Shown: positions 1 to 8,278, counted from the first letter of the stretch. The stretch: DNA of 64,000 nucleotides from Sphingobacteriales bacterium (GCA_016219985.1 JACRJO010000026.1:40284-104283), one strand, 5' to 3'. Notes: generated by a model not told the origin, from the sequence alone. Numbers and translations are program-made.

Positions 1-1
1 A

Positions 2-769
2 CAGATGGAAGAAGGCAAGGGTCCTTTATTACCGAAGACCATCCGGACACAGGCGGATATTGATGCATTGATCAGCACCGGGGTGGAAGAAAGCCTGAAA
101 TATGTCTGTGATGCAATAACCATGACCCAAAAAGAACTGAACGGCCGGGTACCGCTGATCGGTTTTGCGGGCGCCCCCTGGACCATTCTTTGCTATATGG
201 TGGAAGGCAGGGGAAGCAAGACCTGGGACAAGGCCAAACAGTTTGCCTATACAGAACCTGCGTTGACCCAGCAGTTGCTGGATAAGATCACGCAGATCAC
301 TATCGGGTATTTAAAAGCGCAGGTAAAAGCCGGCGCGGATACGGTACAGGTATTTGACAGCTGGGCCGGTTCCCTCAGCCCGGCAGATTTCCGCAAATTT
401 GCCCAACCTTACCTGTTCCGGATCGCCGAGGCGCTGCAACCGGAGGTCCCGGTGATTCTCTTTCCCAAGGGAAGCTGGTACGCGTTGAAAGATATCAGCG
501 AAAGTGCGGCGGCGGGTGTGGGTATTGACTGGTGTATCAGTCCCCGTGTTGCCCGGGAACTGACGGGAAATAAGATCACGATCCAGGGGAATTTTGACCC
601 TGCGAAATTACTGGCCCCTATTCCCGAGATTAAAAGATCGGTTAAAGAAATGATTGATGAATTTGGCCCGCAACGTTATATTGCCAACCTGGGTCACGGG
701 ATCACCCCCAATGTACCCGTGGATAACGCCAGGGCTTTTGTGGATGCCGTAAAAGAATACAGTATTTAA
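2..769 (+). CDS. hemE: Uroporphyrinogen decarboxylase, 3' part (5' end outside window)
   Basis: Cytoplasmic enzyme that removes the four acetate carboxyls of uroporphyrinogen III to give coproporphyrinogen III. The frame is open to the left edge, so the start and roughly the first 90 residues are missing; the 255 visible codons plus that piece would match the usual length of about 340. Seen: PLIGFAGAPWT, then FDSWAGSLSPADFRKF, PYLFRI, and NLGHGITPNVPVDN near the end, which holds the conserved His of the family. The ATG at position 5 is internal, not a start. It ends 19 bases before hemF and leads a same-strand haem run. Confidence 0.95.
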   Translation, partial: QMEEGKGPLLPKTIRTQADIDALISTGVEESLKYVCDAITMTQKELNGRVPLIGFAGAPWTILCYMVEGRGSKTWDKAKQFAYTEPALTQQLLDKITQITIGYLKAQVKAGADTVQVFDSWAGSLSPADFRKFAQPYLFRIAEALQPEVPVILFPKGSWYALKDISESAAAGVGIDWCISPRVARELTGNKITIQGNFDPAKLLAPIPEIKRSVKEMIDEFGPQRYIANLGHGITPNVPVDNARAFVDAVKEYSI

Positions 770-788
770 TTTATAAACGAGCCGTTTC

Positions 789-1760
789 ATGCCGGAAATA
801 CCTACAAGGGAGCGCTGGACTTCCATGATACATGAGCTGCAGGACAGGATCTGCGCGGCACTGGAAACCGCGGACGGCAAGGCCCGTTTCATTGAAGATG
901 CCTGGGAAAGACCGGAAGGCGGCGGCGGAAAAACAAGGGTGATCGCCAATGGTAATGTATTTGAGAAAGGCGGCGTAAACACATCGGTGGTATTCGGGGA
1001 TGTAACGGATGCTATGCGAACCCAGTTGCCTGTCAATGGCAGCCGCTGGTTTGCCTGCGGACTGAGCCTGGTGCTTCATCCTGTCAACCCCTTTGTACCA
1101 ACGGTACACTGCAATTACCGGATGTTTGAGTTGTACCTTGAATCCGGCGAACTGGCCGACCGCTGGTTTGGTGGCGGCACCGACCTCACTCCTTTTTATC
1201 TTATAGAGGAAGATGCCCGCCATTTTCATCAAACCTATAAAAATAGTTGTGACTCATTTGATCCGGCCTTGTACCCGCGTTTTAAAAAAGAATGCGACCA
1301 GTATTTTGTAAACGGACACCGCAACGGGGAACGAAGGGGCATCGGTGGTATTTTTTATGATTACCAGCGGGCTGAAGGCGAAAAGGATACTGATTTCTGG
1401 ATGCGGTTCGGAGAAGCCTGCGGCAACGCGTTCACAGCGGCCTATATCCCGATCGTGGAGAAAAGAAAAAATACGGCGTACACAGCGGCCAACAAACACT
1501 GGCAGGAGATCCGGCGGGGCCGTTATGCAGAATTTAACCTGGTACATGACCGCGGGACCCTGTTCGGGCTTAAAACCAATGGCCGGACCGAGAGCATCCT
1601 GATGAGTTTGCCCCCGGTGGCGCGGTTTGAATACAATTACCAGCCCGCCCCGGGCACGGAAGAAGACCGGCTCCTCGAAGCCTGCCTGCATCCCCGGGAA
1701 TGGGTAACGGAGATCAGTGAAGAAGAAAAAAATGAATGGGCGCGACGCAGCAATTCCTGA
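789..1760 (+). CDS. hemF: Oxygen-dependent coproporphyrinogen III oxidase
   Basis: Oxidatively decarboxylates two propionates of coproporphyrinogen III to vinyls using O2, giving protoporphyrinogen IX; cytoplasmic. The 323 aa are close to the usual 300 or so. Family motifs run in order: HPVNPFVPTVHCNYR (about residues 97-111), ADRWFGGGTDLTPFY, RRGIGGIFYD, and EFNLVHDRGTLFGLKTNGR followed by ESILMSLPPVARFEY. Its presence rather than only HemN points to aerobic haem synthesis. It lies between hemE and hemB on the same strand. Confidence 0.96.
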   Translation: MPEIPTRERWTSMIHELQDRICAALETADGKARFIEDAWERPEGGGGKTRVIANGNVFEKGGVNTSVVFGDVTDAMRTQLPVNGSRWFACGLSLVLHPVNPFVPTVHCNYRMFELYLESGELADRWFGGGTDLTPFYLIEEDARHFHQTYKNSCDSFDPALYPRFKKECDQYFVNGHRNGERRGIGGIFYDYQRAEGEKDTDFWMRFGEACGNAFTAAYIPIVEKRKNTAYTAANKHWQEIRRGRYAEFNLVHDRGTLFGLKTNGRTESILMSLPPVARFEYNYQPAPGTEEDRLLEACLHPREWVTEISEEEKNEWARRSNS

Positions 1761-1795
1761 TAGGCAGCCTTACTATAACTTTTAATCCCAGTTTT

Positions 1796-2770
1796 ATGCA
1801 CCTGCAAAGAAGAAACAGAATACTCCGGCAATCCTCCGCCATCCGCTCCCTGGTGGCTGAAACCCGTTTGTCGCCTTCGGATTTTATCGTGCCTTTGTTT
1901 ATTGACGAGGGCGAAAACATAAAAACGGAGATCAGGTCCATGCCCGGTTATTACCGTTCCAGTCTCGATAATACAGTAAAGGAAGTAAAGGAACTCTGGA
2001 ACATGGGCTTACGAAGTGTATTACTATTTATAAAATGCAGGGACGAACTGAAAGACAATACGGGCCAGGAAGCCTGGAACAGGGACGGCCTGATGCAGCG
2101 CAGTATACGCGCTATCAAGAACGCGGTACCGGGTATGTATGTCATGACCGATGTGGCCCTGGATCCCTATTCCACCTACGGTCATGATGGGATTGTAAAA
2201 GATGGACGGATCCTGAATGATGAAACCGTGGAAGCGCTGGTAAAAATGAGCATCAGTCATGCCGAAGCCGGCGCCGATATGGTGGCCCCCAGTGACATGA
2301 TGGACGGCCGGGCCGGCGCGATCCGCAAAGGGCTGGAAGAACAGCATTTTAACCAGGTGGGCATCATGAGTTACAGCGCCAAGTATGCCTCCTGCTTTTA
2401 TGGCCCCTTTCGCGATGCCCTTGATTCCGCCCCGGGTTTTGGCGATAAAAAAACCTACCAGATGGATTATGCCAATCGCAGGGAAGCCGTTAAAGAAACC
2501 CTGATGGATGTGGAAGAAGGCGCGGACATTGTAATGGTGAAACCGGCGCTGAGTTATCTTGACATTATCCGGGATGTAAAAAATGCAGTGCAGGTACCCG
2601 TCAGCGCTTATAATGTCAGTGGTGAATATGCGATGATCAAAGCGGCCGCTGCCAATGGCTGGATCGATGAAGACAAAGCCATACTGGAAGTGCTGACCTC
2701 CATCAAAAGGGCCGGCGCCGACCTGATCGCCACTTATTTTGCCAAAGAAGCAGTACGGCTGATTGATTAA
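1796..2770 (+). CDS. hemB: Delta-aminolevulinic acid dehydratase (porphobilinogen synthase)
   Basis: Condenses two 5-aminolevulinate molecules to porphobilinogen; a cytoplasmic homo-oligomer. The frame is open from 1736, which would overlap hemF; the ATG at 1796 (MHLQRRNRIL) gives the usual 324 aa and a 35-base gap, so it is preferred. Both active-site lysines are visible, in MSYSAKYASCFYGPFRDA and VMVKPALSYLDIIRD. The metal-site segment reads DVALDPYSTYGHDG, with Asp and Ala where zinc-dependent enzymes have Cys, so a magnesium-type enzyme is inferred. Third gene of the haem run. Confidence 0.95.
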   Translation: MHLQRRNRILRQSSAIRSLVAETRLSPSDFIVPLFIDEGENIKTEIRSMPGYYRSSLDNTVKEVKELWNMGLRSVLLFIKCRDELKDNTGQEAWNRDGLMQRSIRAIKNAVPGMYVMTDVALDPYSTYGHDGIVKDGRILNDETVEALVKMSISHAEAGADMVAPSDMMDGRAGAIRKGLEEQHFNQVGIMSYSAKYASCFYGPFRDALDSAPGFGDKKTYQMDYANRREAVKETLMDVEEGADIVMVKPALSYLDIIRDVKNAVQVPVSAYNVSGEYAMIKAAAANGWIDEDKAILEVLTSIKRAGADLIATYFAKEAVRLID

Positions 2771-2800
2771 CCAGGACCCGGTAAATAAAATATAAGCAGT

Positions 2801-4090
2801 ATGAACATTGAGAAAAGCATCGCCTTATTTGAAAGAGCGCAGCGATCCATTCCCGGCGGGGTGAACTCCCCTGTAAGAGCCTTTAAAAGTGTGGGAGGAA
2901 CTCCTTTGTTCATGCAACGGGCAAAAGGCGCTTATCTCTATGATGCCGATGGGAATGTCTATATCGATTATATCGCTTCCTGGGGGCCGATGATACTGGG
3001 ACATGCGTATGAACCTGTTGTACAGGCGATCCGGGAGAAAGCCATGGATTCCACTTCCTTTGGCGCTCCTACTGAACTGGAAATTGAGATGGCTGAACTG
3101 ATCATCAGCATGGTGCCGGGTGTGGACCTGGTCCGGATGGTCAGCAGTGGTACGGAAGCCTGCATGAGCGCCATCCGGCTGGCGAGGGGGTTTACCGGGA
3201 AAAATAAGATCATCAAGTTTGAAGGCCATTACCACGGTCATGCCGATTCCTTCCTCGTAAAGGCAGGAAGCGGGCTGGCCACTTTTAATATCCAGGCAGT
3301 TCCCGGTATCACTGCCGGCGTGGCGAATGATACCCTCACCGCTCCTTATAATGACCTGGAAGCCGTACAAAAACTGGCAGCGGAACATAAAGGAACCATT
3401 GCGGCCATCATTGTGGAACCGGTGGCAGGCAATATGGGATGCATCCTGCCGGCGCCGGGTTTCCTTGAAGGACTTCGCCGGCTCTGCGATGCAGAAGGAA
3501 TTGTTTTTATCCTGGATGAAGTGATGACCGGTTTCCGGCTCGCACCCGGCGGCGCACAGGAGCGCCTCGGTATCCGGGCTGACCTGGTAACCTATGGCAA
3601 AGTGATCGGTGGAGGAATGCCTGTCGGGGCCTTTGGCGGCCGGAAAGATATCATGCAGCATATTGCCCCGCTGGGAAATGTGTACCAGGCGGGTACCTTG
3701 AGCGGAAACCCCATCGCCATGATCGCGGGTTATACGTTACTGAGTGAACTGAAGAAAAATCCATCCATTTATAAGGAGCTGGAAGAAAAAACGATTTACC
3801 TGCGCGAAGGATTGCACCGCGGACTGAAAGCCTGGGGCCAGCCCTATATCATTAACCAGCTGGGTTCCATGATCAGTGTCCACTTCAGTGATCACCCGGT
3901 TACGGATTTTGCTTCCGCTTCCTCCGCCAATAATGAGTTATTCAAAAAATATTTTCACGCCATGCTTCAGCAGGGCATTTACCTGCCGCCATCCGCGTTT
4001 GAAAGCTGGTTCCTGAACAATGCCCTGACCAAAGAAGACCTGGACAAAACGATAAAGGCAAGCGCTGAAAGCCTGAGGCAGATCCGTTAA
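2801..4090 (+). CDS. hemL: Glutamate-1-semialdehyde 2,1-aminomutase
   Basis: PLP enzyme that isomerises glutamate-1-semialdehyde to 5-aminolevulinate, the C5 route to haem. The 429 aa are full length for the family. Seen: [11 protein letters not shown] at the N-terminus, [29 protein letters not shown] (the Asp that contacts the PLP ring nitrogen), and the Schiff-base Lys in [17 protein letters not shown]. It starts 30 bases after hemB and closes the visible haem run; the downstream gene is unrelated. Confidence 0.96.
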   Translation: MNIEKSIALFERAQRSIPGGVNSPVRAFKSVGGTPLFMQRAKGAYLYDADGNVYIDYIASWGPMILGHAYEPVVQAIREKAMDSTSFGAPTELEIEMAELIISMVPGVDLVRMVSSGTEACMSAIRLARGFTGKNKIIKFEGHYHGHADSFLVKAGSGLATFNIQAVPGITAGVANDTLTAPYNDLEAVQKLAAEHKGTIAAIIVEPVAGNMGCILPAPGFLEGLRRLCDAEGIVFILDEVMTGFRLAPGGAQERLGIRADLVTYGKVIGGGMPVGAFGGRKDIMQHIAPLGNVYQAGTLSGNPIAMIAGYTLLSELKKNPSIYKELEEKTIYLREGLHRGLKAWGQPYIINQLGSMISVHFSDHPVTDFASASSANNELFKKYFHAMLQQGIYLPPSAFESWFLNNALTKEDLDKTIKASAESLRQIR

Positions 4091-4181
4091 ACGAACCGTT
4101 CTGCCCGGAATACCTGCTTCCGCGTTTCGCATCACGCTACCGATCCGGATATAAAACAAACACGACATAAAGACAAACAAT

Positions 4182-4683
4182 ATGACAATAGCAGAAAATA
4201 AAGCAATAGTAATCCGGTTTAACAAGGATTTCCTGGAGCAGGGAAATATTGAAGTGCTGAAAGAAATTGTAGCAACTGATTTTATCAATCATACCGCCGC
4301 GGGGGGAGTTCCCAATAACGCTGAAGGGTTAAAACAATTCGTTACCCTGTTACATACCGGTTTCTCAGACTTCCATATTGATATTCACGAACAGGTTGGT
4401 GAAGCTGACATTATCGCGACACGAAAAACCATACGGGCAACACATACAGGCGAAATAATACCTTTCAGACATTAGTTTTGCAGTGATTATTCCCGGTATT
4501 ATACCGACAGACATTAGCACCGGCCGATCCATGTAATTTTAATGTCTCGTCGGTATAATGGGACATCTTCCGACAGGTAAACAGGTAGTTTTCCATGTTA
4601 TGGATTTTGTGCGGCTTCGCGACGGAAAATACATTGAACATTGGGGGCAAAATAATATCATCCAGGTAATACAACAATTGTAA
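4182..4683 (+). pseudogene. SnoaL-like (NTF2-fold) protein, split by a 95-bp element
   Basis: Small NTF2-fold protein of the SnoaL polyketide-cyclase-like group; substrate unknown. The first 91 codons (MTIAENKAIVIRFNKDFL to ATHTGE) run normally, then hit a TAG at 4473 inside inserted DNA. The rest of the gene is intact after the insertion in another frame: from 4558 MGHLPTGKQVVFHVMDFV, then RLRDGKYIEHWGQNN, ending at the TAA at 4681. Removing bases 4460-4559, the element plus one copy of the ATAAT duplication, rejoins GAA ATA ATG GGA in frame and gives a 133-aa protein, the normal size. The gene is therefore probably inactivated, unless the truncated 97-aa product works. Confidence 0.88.
4460..4554 (+). 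mobile_element. 95-bp MITE-like palindromic element, copy 1
   Basis: Non-coding insertion inside the SnoaL-like gene. It is flanked by direct ATAAT repeats at 4455-4459 and 4555-4559, read as a target-site duplication. It has imperfect inverted ends (ATACCTTTCAGACATT on the left; the right end reads ATACCGACGAGACATT on the other strand) and an inner copy ATACCGACAGACATT at 4500-4514 that can pair with the right end as a hairpin. An equally long copy in opposite orientation lies at 52626-52720. It encodes no protein, so movement would need a transposase elsewhere; the family is not identified. Confidence 0.85.
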
Positions 4684-4988
4684 TAGGCCACCAACCTACT
4701 GCCGGCAACATCGGTTTGCATCCTTTCCCAGCCTGGTTGACATTGCATTTCACTATTAGTCCTCCGTAAATCCGCAACAGAACTAACCAGCAGGTCCGGG
4801 TGAATTTCCTGATCTATACAAACGTTTTAAAAAAACATTTGAACTGTTTTAAAACTCGCCAATTAAACAATAGTAATTGTAGAAAATTAACTCGCTGAGA
4901 ATCAGAGGTAATTTTGAAATTTGGGATATAATTGCATATATTTAAGTGTAAGCGGTCATTGTAAAGCGACATTCTGCAAATAATCAAA
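4684..4988. other. Non-coding stretch entering the AT-rich island
   Basis: No gene is supported here. Composition changes near 4815 from mixed to strongly AT-rich, and the following four genes share that composition. A short stretch, AACATCGGTTTGC at 4707-4719, differs by one inserted T from part of the attC-like left arm at 6421-6434; this is too short to call a boundary. The regulator promoter presumably lies in 4900-4985, but no clear -7 element was found. Confidence 0.5.
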
Positions 4989-5555
4989 ATGACAGACGAA
5001 TTAAAAATAGTACTTAAAATGTTCGCTGACTTTGACGAGCAAGAACTCGACAAAATATCGAATTATTTCAAGCCAAAATCTGTTACAAAAAGCAGTATTC
5101 TATTGCACGAAGGAAGTGTCTGCAAAGAGTTTTATTTCGTACACACGGGTTGTATTCGGACTTTTTTCCTCGACAAAAATGGGCAAGAAAAAACAAGGTA
5201 TGTAATGCTTGACAATCATATAGGAACAGCATTAACAAGTTTCATTTCTCAAAAACCGTCTATTGAAATTATTGAAGCTATTGACGACACAGACCTATTA
5301 GCAATGAACCATTCCGACTTCTATCGCTTAAATAAAGAAATGAATAATTGGCAAACTTTCTATCAACGTATTTTGGAAATGGCCTACTCATTCCAAAACA
5401 GAAAAATTGAACACTTAGTAACGCTAACTGCAAAGCAACGCTACGATATTATTTTAAAAGAAAATCCTGTTTTCATTCAACGTCTTTCAAACAGGGTATT
5501 GGCTTCTTATCTCGACATTCGGGAGGAAACACTTAGCAGACTTAAATCCAAATAA
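4989..5555 (+). CDS. Crp/Fnr family transcriptional regulator
   Basis: DNA-binding regulator with an N-terminal cyclic-nucleotide-binding-type beta-barrel (about residues 10-120; seen as KSSILLHEGSVCKEFYFVHT and GCIRTFF) and a C-terminal helix-turn-helix (LSNRVLASYLDIREETLSRL). At 188 aa it is the usual size of short Bacteroidota members, which often lack residues for cAMP; the ligand cannot be named. Codon use is AT-rich, unlike the haem genes upstream. A symmetric TTTGAC-N4-GTCAAA site lies between it and the next gene, so control of the DUF1761/YCII pair, or of itself, is a reasonable inference. Confidence 0.85.
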   Translation: MTDELKIVLKMFADFDEQELDKISNYFKPKSVTKSSILLHEGSVCKEFYFVHTGCIRTFFLDKNGQEKTRYVMLDNHIGTALTSFISQKPSIEIIEAIDDTDLLAMNHSDFYRLNKEMNNWQTFYQRILEMAYSFQNRKIEHLVTLTAKQRYDIILKENPVFIQRLSNRVLASYLDIREETLSRLKSK

Positions 5556-5561
5556 TACGAT

Positions 5562-5577
5562 TTTGACCTAAGTCAAA
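5562..5577. promoter_or_regulatory. Probable Crp/Fnr-type operator
   Basis: TTTGACCTAAGTCAAA is an inverted repeat with 6-bp arms and a 4-bp spacer, resembling the FNR/CRP-class layout TTGAY-N4-RTCAA. It lies 7 bases after a crp/fnr-type gene and 42 bases before the DUF1761 gene. CACCTTTG at 5600-5607 is one base off the Bacteroidota -7 consensus, placing the palindrome near the -33 region, where a bound regulator could act. Confidence 0.6.
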
Positions 5578-5619
5578 GTACACCTAAACTTGTTTAATCA
5601 CCTTTGCAAAAAATAAGGT

Positions 5620-6057
5620 ATGAAACAAGAGAATTTGAAATTGAATTATTGGGCAATAATTGCAACAGGAATTATCGCCTTCCTTTTAAGTATATTTTGG
5701 TATAGCCCATTGCTGTTTGGAAAAATATGGGAACAATATCGCAATCCGCCTAATCCCACCATTCCTCAATGGACAATGGCATTTGCACCATTACGAGAAC
5801 TTATAGCTTCTTATGTTCTTGCTTTTTTAATTGTTCGTCTGAATTTGACAAATTGGAAATCCACCGTGCAACTAATGCTTATTCTTTGGCTTGCATTTCA
5901 CGCAGTTGGAATGGCAGGTGCAATTCTTTGGGACAATATGCAATGGCAATTAGGTATGGTACACGCAGGCGATTGGCTGATGAAAATGCTCTTTATGGGA
6001 GTTGTTCTTACATCATGGTTAAATAAAAAAACTTCAATAGAAAAAAATAAATTATGA
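5620..6057 (+). CDS. DUF1761 family membrane protein
   Basis: Small integral membrane protein of unknown function, 145 aa. Four hydrophobic spans are visible: about residues 10-30 (WAIIATGIIAFLLSIFWYSP), 58-75 (ELIASYVLAFLIV), 85-105 and 118-135. The YSPLLFGKIW motif after the first span is typical of DUF1761. The stop overlaps the YCII start by 4 bases (ATGA), so the two are probably co-translated. AT-rich codon use, as in the rest of the island. Confidence 0.8.
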   Translation: MKQENLKLNYWAIIATGIIAFLLSIFWYSPLLFGKIWEQYRNPPNPTIPQWTMAFAPLRELIASYVLAFLIVRLNLTNWKSTVQLMLILWLAFHAVGMAGAILWDNMQWQLGMVHAGDWLMKMLFMGVVLTSWLNKKTSIEKNKL

Positions 6058-6401
6058 GGAAATTTGTATTACTGTTCCGTATGGATATTGCAAGAAAAGA
6101 AGCACAGCCAACCCGAAAGCAAATGGAAACGTATATGCAACAATGGATAAGATGGATAGACGAAATTGCAGATAATGACCAACTTGCGAACGGCGGAAAT
6201 CATTTTTCCCTGCAAGGACGAGTGCTAAAACCGAACAACGAAGTTATTGAAACACCACACGTTGCCGACAACAATTCTGTTGCGGGCTACATTATTGTGT
6301 TAGCTAAAAATATTGACGAGGCGACAAAGATTGCAAAAAAATGTCCAATCTTAAACGGACGAAACACAAGTGTTGAGATACGAGAAACGGCAACACCCTG
6401 A
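6054..6401 (+). CDS. YCII-related domain protein
   Basis: 115-aa cytoplasmic protein of the YCII/dimeric alpha-beta barrel type; family members often act as small accessory proteins near regulators, and the biochemical role here is unknown. Seen: N-terminal strand KFVLLFRMD, central helix EQ-rich segment with WIRWIDEIAD, then GYIIVLAKNIDEATKIAKKCP, the usual 'xxhGyxihxAxsxeEA' ending of the fold. It overlaps the DUF1761 gene by 4 bases and is followed at once by the attC-like palindrome. Confidence 0.72.
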   Translation: MRKFVLLFRMDIARKEAQPTRKQMETYMQQWIRWIDEIADNDQLANGGNHFSLQGRVLKPNNEVIETPHVADNNSVAGYIIVLAKNIDEATKIAKKCPILNGRNTSVEIRETATP

Positions 6402-6412
6402 CAATAAACAAC

Positions 6413-6550
6413 GAACCGCTAACATCGGTTTTGCGTTATGGCGGCTGACGGACTTATTCAACTGTTGTGCTACTATTGAGCTTTAGTGCTACATTTGGGC
6501 TGACGGTTTTCAAATGCCGCCACAAACGCCAAGCCGTGAACCGTTGTGCG
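6413..6550 (+). repeat. attC-like imperfect palindrome after the YCII gene
   Basis: The left arm (6413-6445, with GCGTTATGGCGGC at 6433-6445) pairs imperfectly with the right arm (6516-6550, with GCCGCCACAAACGC at 6516-6529 and ending in GTTGTGC). The loop holds a direct repeat of GGCTGACGG (6443-6451 and 6498-6506). The layout of a gene followed by a long imperfect palindrome with a GTTGTGC end recalls integron cassettes. No integrase gene is in the window and the core is not a perfect GTTRRRY, so attC-like is as far as the call goes. Confidence 0.55.
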
Positions 6551-6573
6551 TCACTTAGAAAGACTTTCTTAAT

Positions 6574-7173
6574 ATGGAAATTATGTTGGTTGCAATAGAA
6601 GACAAATTGGTTAATGCCTGGAAGGATTTTTTTTTGAATGAACCTAATGTAACTATTACTGAAGCTGATATTACTCAAATCCGGTGTGACGCCGTTGTAA
6701 GTCCGGCAAATTCTTTTGGTTTTATGGATGGAGGTCTAGATTATGCATTATCCGAAAGATTTGGCTGGGATTTAGAAAAAAAACTTCAAAAACAAATCAA
6801 AGATTTACCAGAAGGAGAATTACTAGTTGGACAAACTATTCTCATGGAAACTGGTGATAAAGACGTTCCATTTTTAATTTCCGCTCCTACGATGCGTATC
6901 CCCACAAATTTTAATATTGACACATCAATCAATGCATACTTAGCAATGAAAGCAATTCTTATAAGAGCAACAAGTGACGAAAGAATTTCATCTGTTGCTA
7001 TTCCCGGTCTTTGCACGGGAGTTGGACGAATGCAACCTATGATCGCTGCAAGACAAATGTTTCAAGCATACAAGGAAATCATACTTGGACAACGTATGAA
7101 CTTTACAACTTTTGGAGAGGCGCAAAAGTATCATTGGAACATCAATCCACAGGGAATGATATGGACACATTAA
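6574..7173 (+). CDS. Macro-domain protein
   Basis: 199-aa protein built almost entirely from one macro domain, a fold that binds ADP-ribose and sometimes hydrolyses ADP-ribosyl groups. Seen: ITQIRCDAVVSPANSFGFMD followed by GGLDYAL (the ADP-ribose loop and Asn/Gly pattern) at about residues 32-58, and SSVAIPGLCTGVGRM with the GxxTGxGxM loop near 140. No toxin or ADP-ribosyltransferase partner is visible beside it. AT-rich; it sits alone between the full palindrome at 6413 and a half copy at 7198, as a single-gene cassette would. Confidence 0.85.
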   Translation: MEIMLVAIEDKLVNAWKDFFLNEPNVTITEADITQIRCDAVVSPANSFGFMDGGLDYALSERFGWDLEKKLQKQIKDLPEGELLVGQTILMETGDKDVPFLISAPTMRIPTNFNIDTSINAYLAMKAILIRATSDERISSVAIPGLCTGVGRMQPMIAARQMFQAYKEIILGQRMNFTTFGEAQKYHWNINPQGMIWTH

Positions 7174-7197
7174 TTCTTTCTGTTAAGAGCAAAAAGC

Positions 7198-7230
7198 GAA
7201 CGCACAACATTGGTTTGGCGCTATGGCGGC
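7198..7230 (+). repeat. Half of the attC-like palindrome (left arm only)
   Basis: Matches the left arm at 6413-6445 in 26 of 33 bases, same orientation, with GCACAAC in place of CGCTAAC. The right arm is absent: the sequence returns to host-like composition within a few bases, and the SET gene stop is at 7244. It marks the right edge of the AT-rich island. Confidence 0.6.
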
Positions 7231-7243
7231 CGCCCCCACATAA

Positions 7244-7678
7244 TCAGATAAATCCGCGGCATTTTTTAGCCCCGCACTTACAGGGCAGGGTACCCTCGTG
7301 GTGGGTTTCCCCGTAATCGCAGCTCAGCTCCTCCCCCTTCTGAATAGTACGCAGGGCGTAAAATTCCACCCGGTTCCTCATGACCCGCAAAAAAGTATTG
7401 GGTTCACAGGAGTGATTGATGAACCGCATATCATTGGGATTGGCAGATGCATTCAGGGCCAGGTCATCTTCCAGTTCCACCATATTGATCACTGCCTGGT
7501 TCCTGATCAGTTTCATGGCTTCTTTCATGGTGATGATCACTCCCCCGAGATCACCAATTTTTTTCCGGGCCGGGATGCGCTGAAGGACATAGGCCCCCTT
7601 GCCGGCAATTTTACTTTTTGCCACTTTTACCGGGTAATAGATATGATACGGCGGGGTTACGGGTTTTTGCATTGACAT
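7244..7678 (-). CDS. SET-domain protein
   Basis: 144-aa protein with a complete compact SET fold, the fold of S-adenosylmethionine-dependent lysine methyltransferases. Seen: KSKIAGKGAYVLQRIPA (start of the SET domain, about residues 21-37), MRFINHSCEPNTFL (the NHSC cofactor motif, about 84-97), GEELSCDYGE (catalytic Tyr), and a post-SET Cys cluster CKCGAKKCRGF at the C-terminus. The target is unknown. It ends 13 bases from the island edge and is 1 base downstream of the nitroreductase, so the two are probably co-transcribed. A second ATG two codons in is equally possible. Confidence 0.85.
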   Translation of the reverse strand: MSMQKPVTPPYHIYYPVKVAKSKIAGKGAYVLQRIPARKKIGDLGGVIITMKEAMKLIRNQAVINMVELEDDLALNASANPNDMRFINHSCEPNTFLRVMRNRVEFYALRTIQKGEELSCDYGETHHEGTLPCKCGAKKCRGFI

Positions 7679-7679
7679 G

Positions 7680-8261
7680 TTATTCGTTTATCCATTTTAC
7701 TTTTTCTTCGAGGGCTGAACGGCTGGCGCCAGTCGATGGGATGGCAATATGACCAATATAAAAAAAGCCGAGCAACTTATCCTGTTCTTCAAGTCCAAAA
7801 AATGATTTTGCTTCTTCCATATAGGTAATACCCCCGGTGGTCCAGTAGCCCCCGAGCCCATAAGCGGTTACCGAGAGGTAGATATTCTGAACCGCACAGG
7901 CCACGGCCCCGATCTCCTCTATCTCCGGAATATTGGTAGCCGGGTGCCGCTTCATCCCGATCGCAATGATATGGGAAGCCCGGAGCGGGTTTTGCTGCAG
8001 CTTGCCGTAAGTAATTTCCCTAAACCGCTTACCGGCTTTTTCTTTATAGAGCGTACTCTGGAAAGCGGCCAGTTTCTTCAATCCTTCGCCGCTGAAGACG
8101 GTAAATTGCCAGGGCTCTGTTTTCCCGTGCGTGGGCGCCCAGCAGGCATTTACCAGGATCTCCCGGATAATCGCCTCATCAATTTTTTTCCCTGCTTCAA
8201 ACTGATCCGGGAAGACGGAACGGCGACTGCGCGCTAGTTGGTTAAACAGGTCAGGATGCAT
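7680..8261 (-). CDS. Nitroreductase family protein
   Basis: FMN-dependent NAD(P)H oxidoreductase of the nitroreductase fold, 193 aa from the chosen start; physiological substrate unknown. Seen: SRRSVFPDQF (FMN-phosphate binding Arg/Ser pattern), ILVNACWAPTHGKTEPWQF (about residues 34-52), and AVQNIYLSVTAYGLGGYWTT. The frame extends to an ATG at 8294, but that codon lies in the loop of a 13-bp hairpin at 8279-8314, so MHPDLFNQLA at 8261 is preferred. Upstream of and nearly touching the SET gene. Confidence 0.87.
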   Translation of the reverse strand: MHPDLFNQLARSRRSVFPDQFEAGKKIDEAIIREILVNACWAPTHGKTEPWQFTVFSGEGLKKLAAFQSTLYKEKAGKRFREITYGKLQQNPLRASHIIAIGMKRHPATNIPEIEEIGAVACAVQNIYLSVTAYGLGGYWTTGGITYMEEAKSFFGLEEQDKLLGFFYIGHIAIPSTGASRSALEEKVKWINE

Positions 8262-8278
8262 GAAGAAGATTTGGGCAA

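Noticed and set aside
4707..4719. Left boundary palindrome of the island
   Set aside because: Only 13 bases match, with one gap; not enough to support a second arm.
6413..7230. A true integron
   Set aside because: No integrase gene, no attI, and the core ends do not fit GTTRRRY exactly; only attC-like is claimed.
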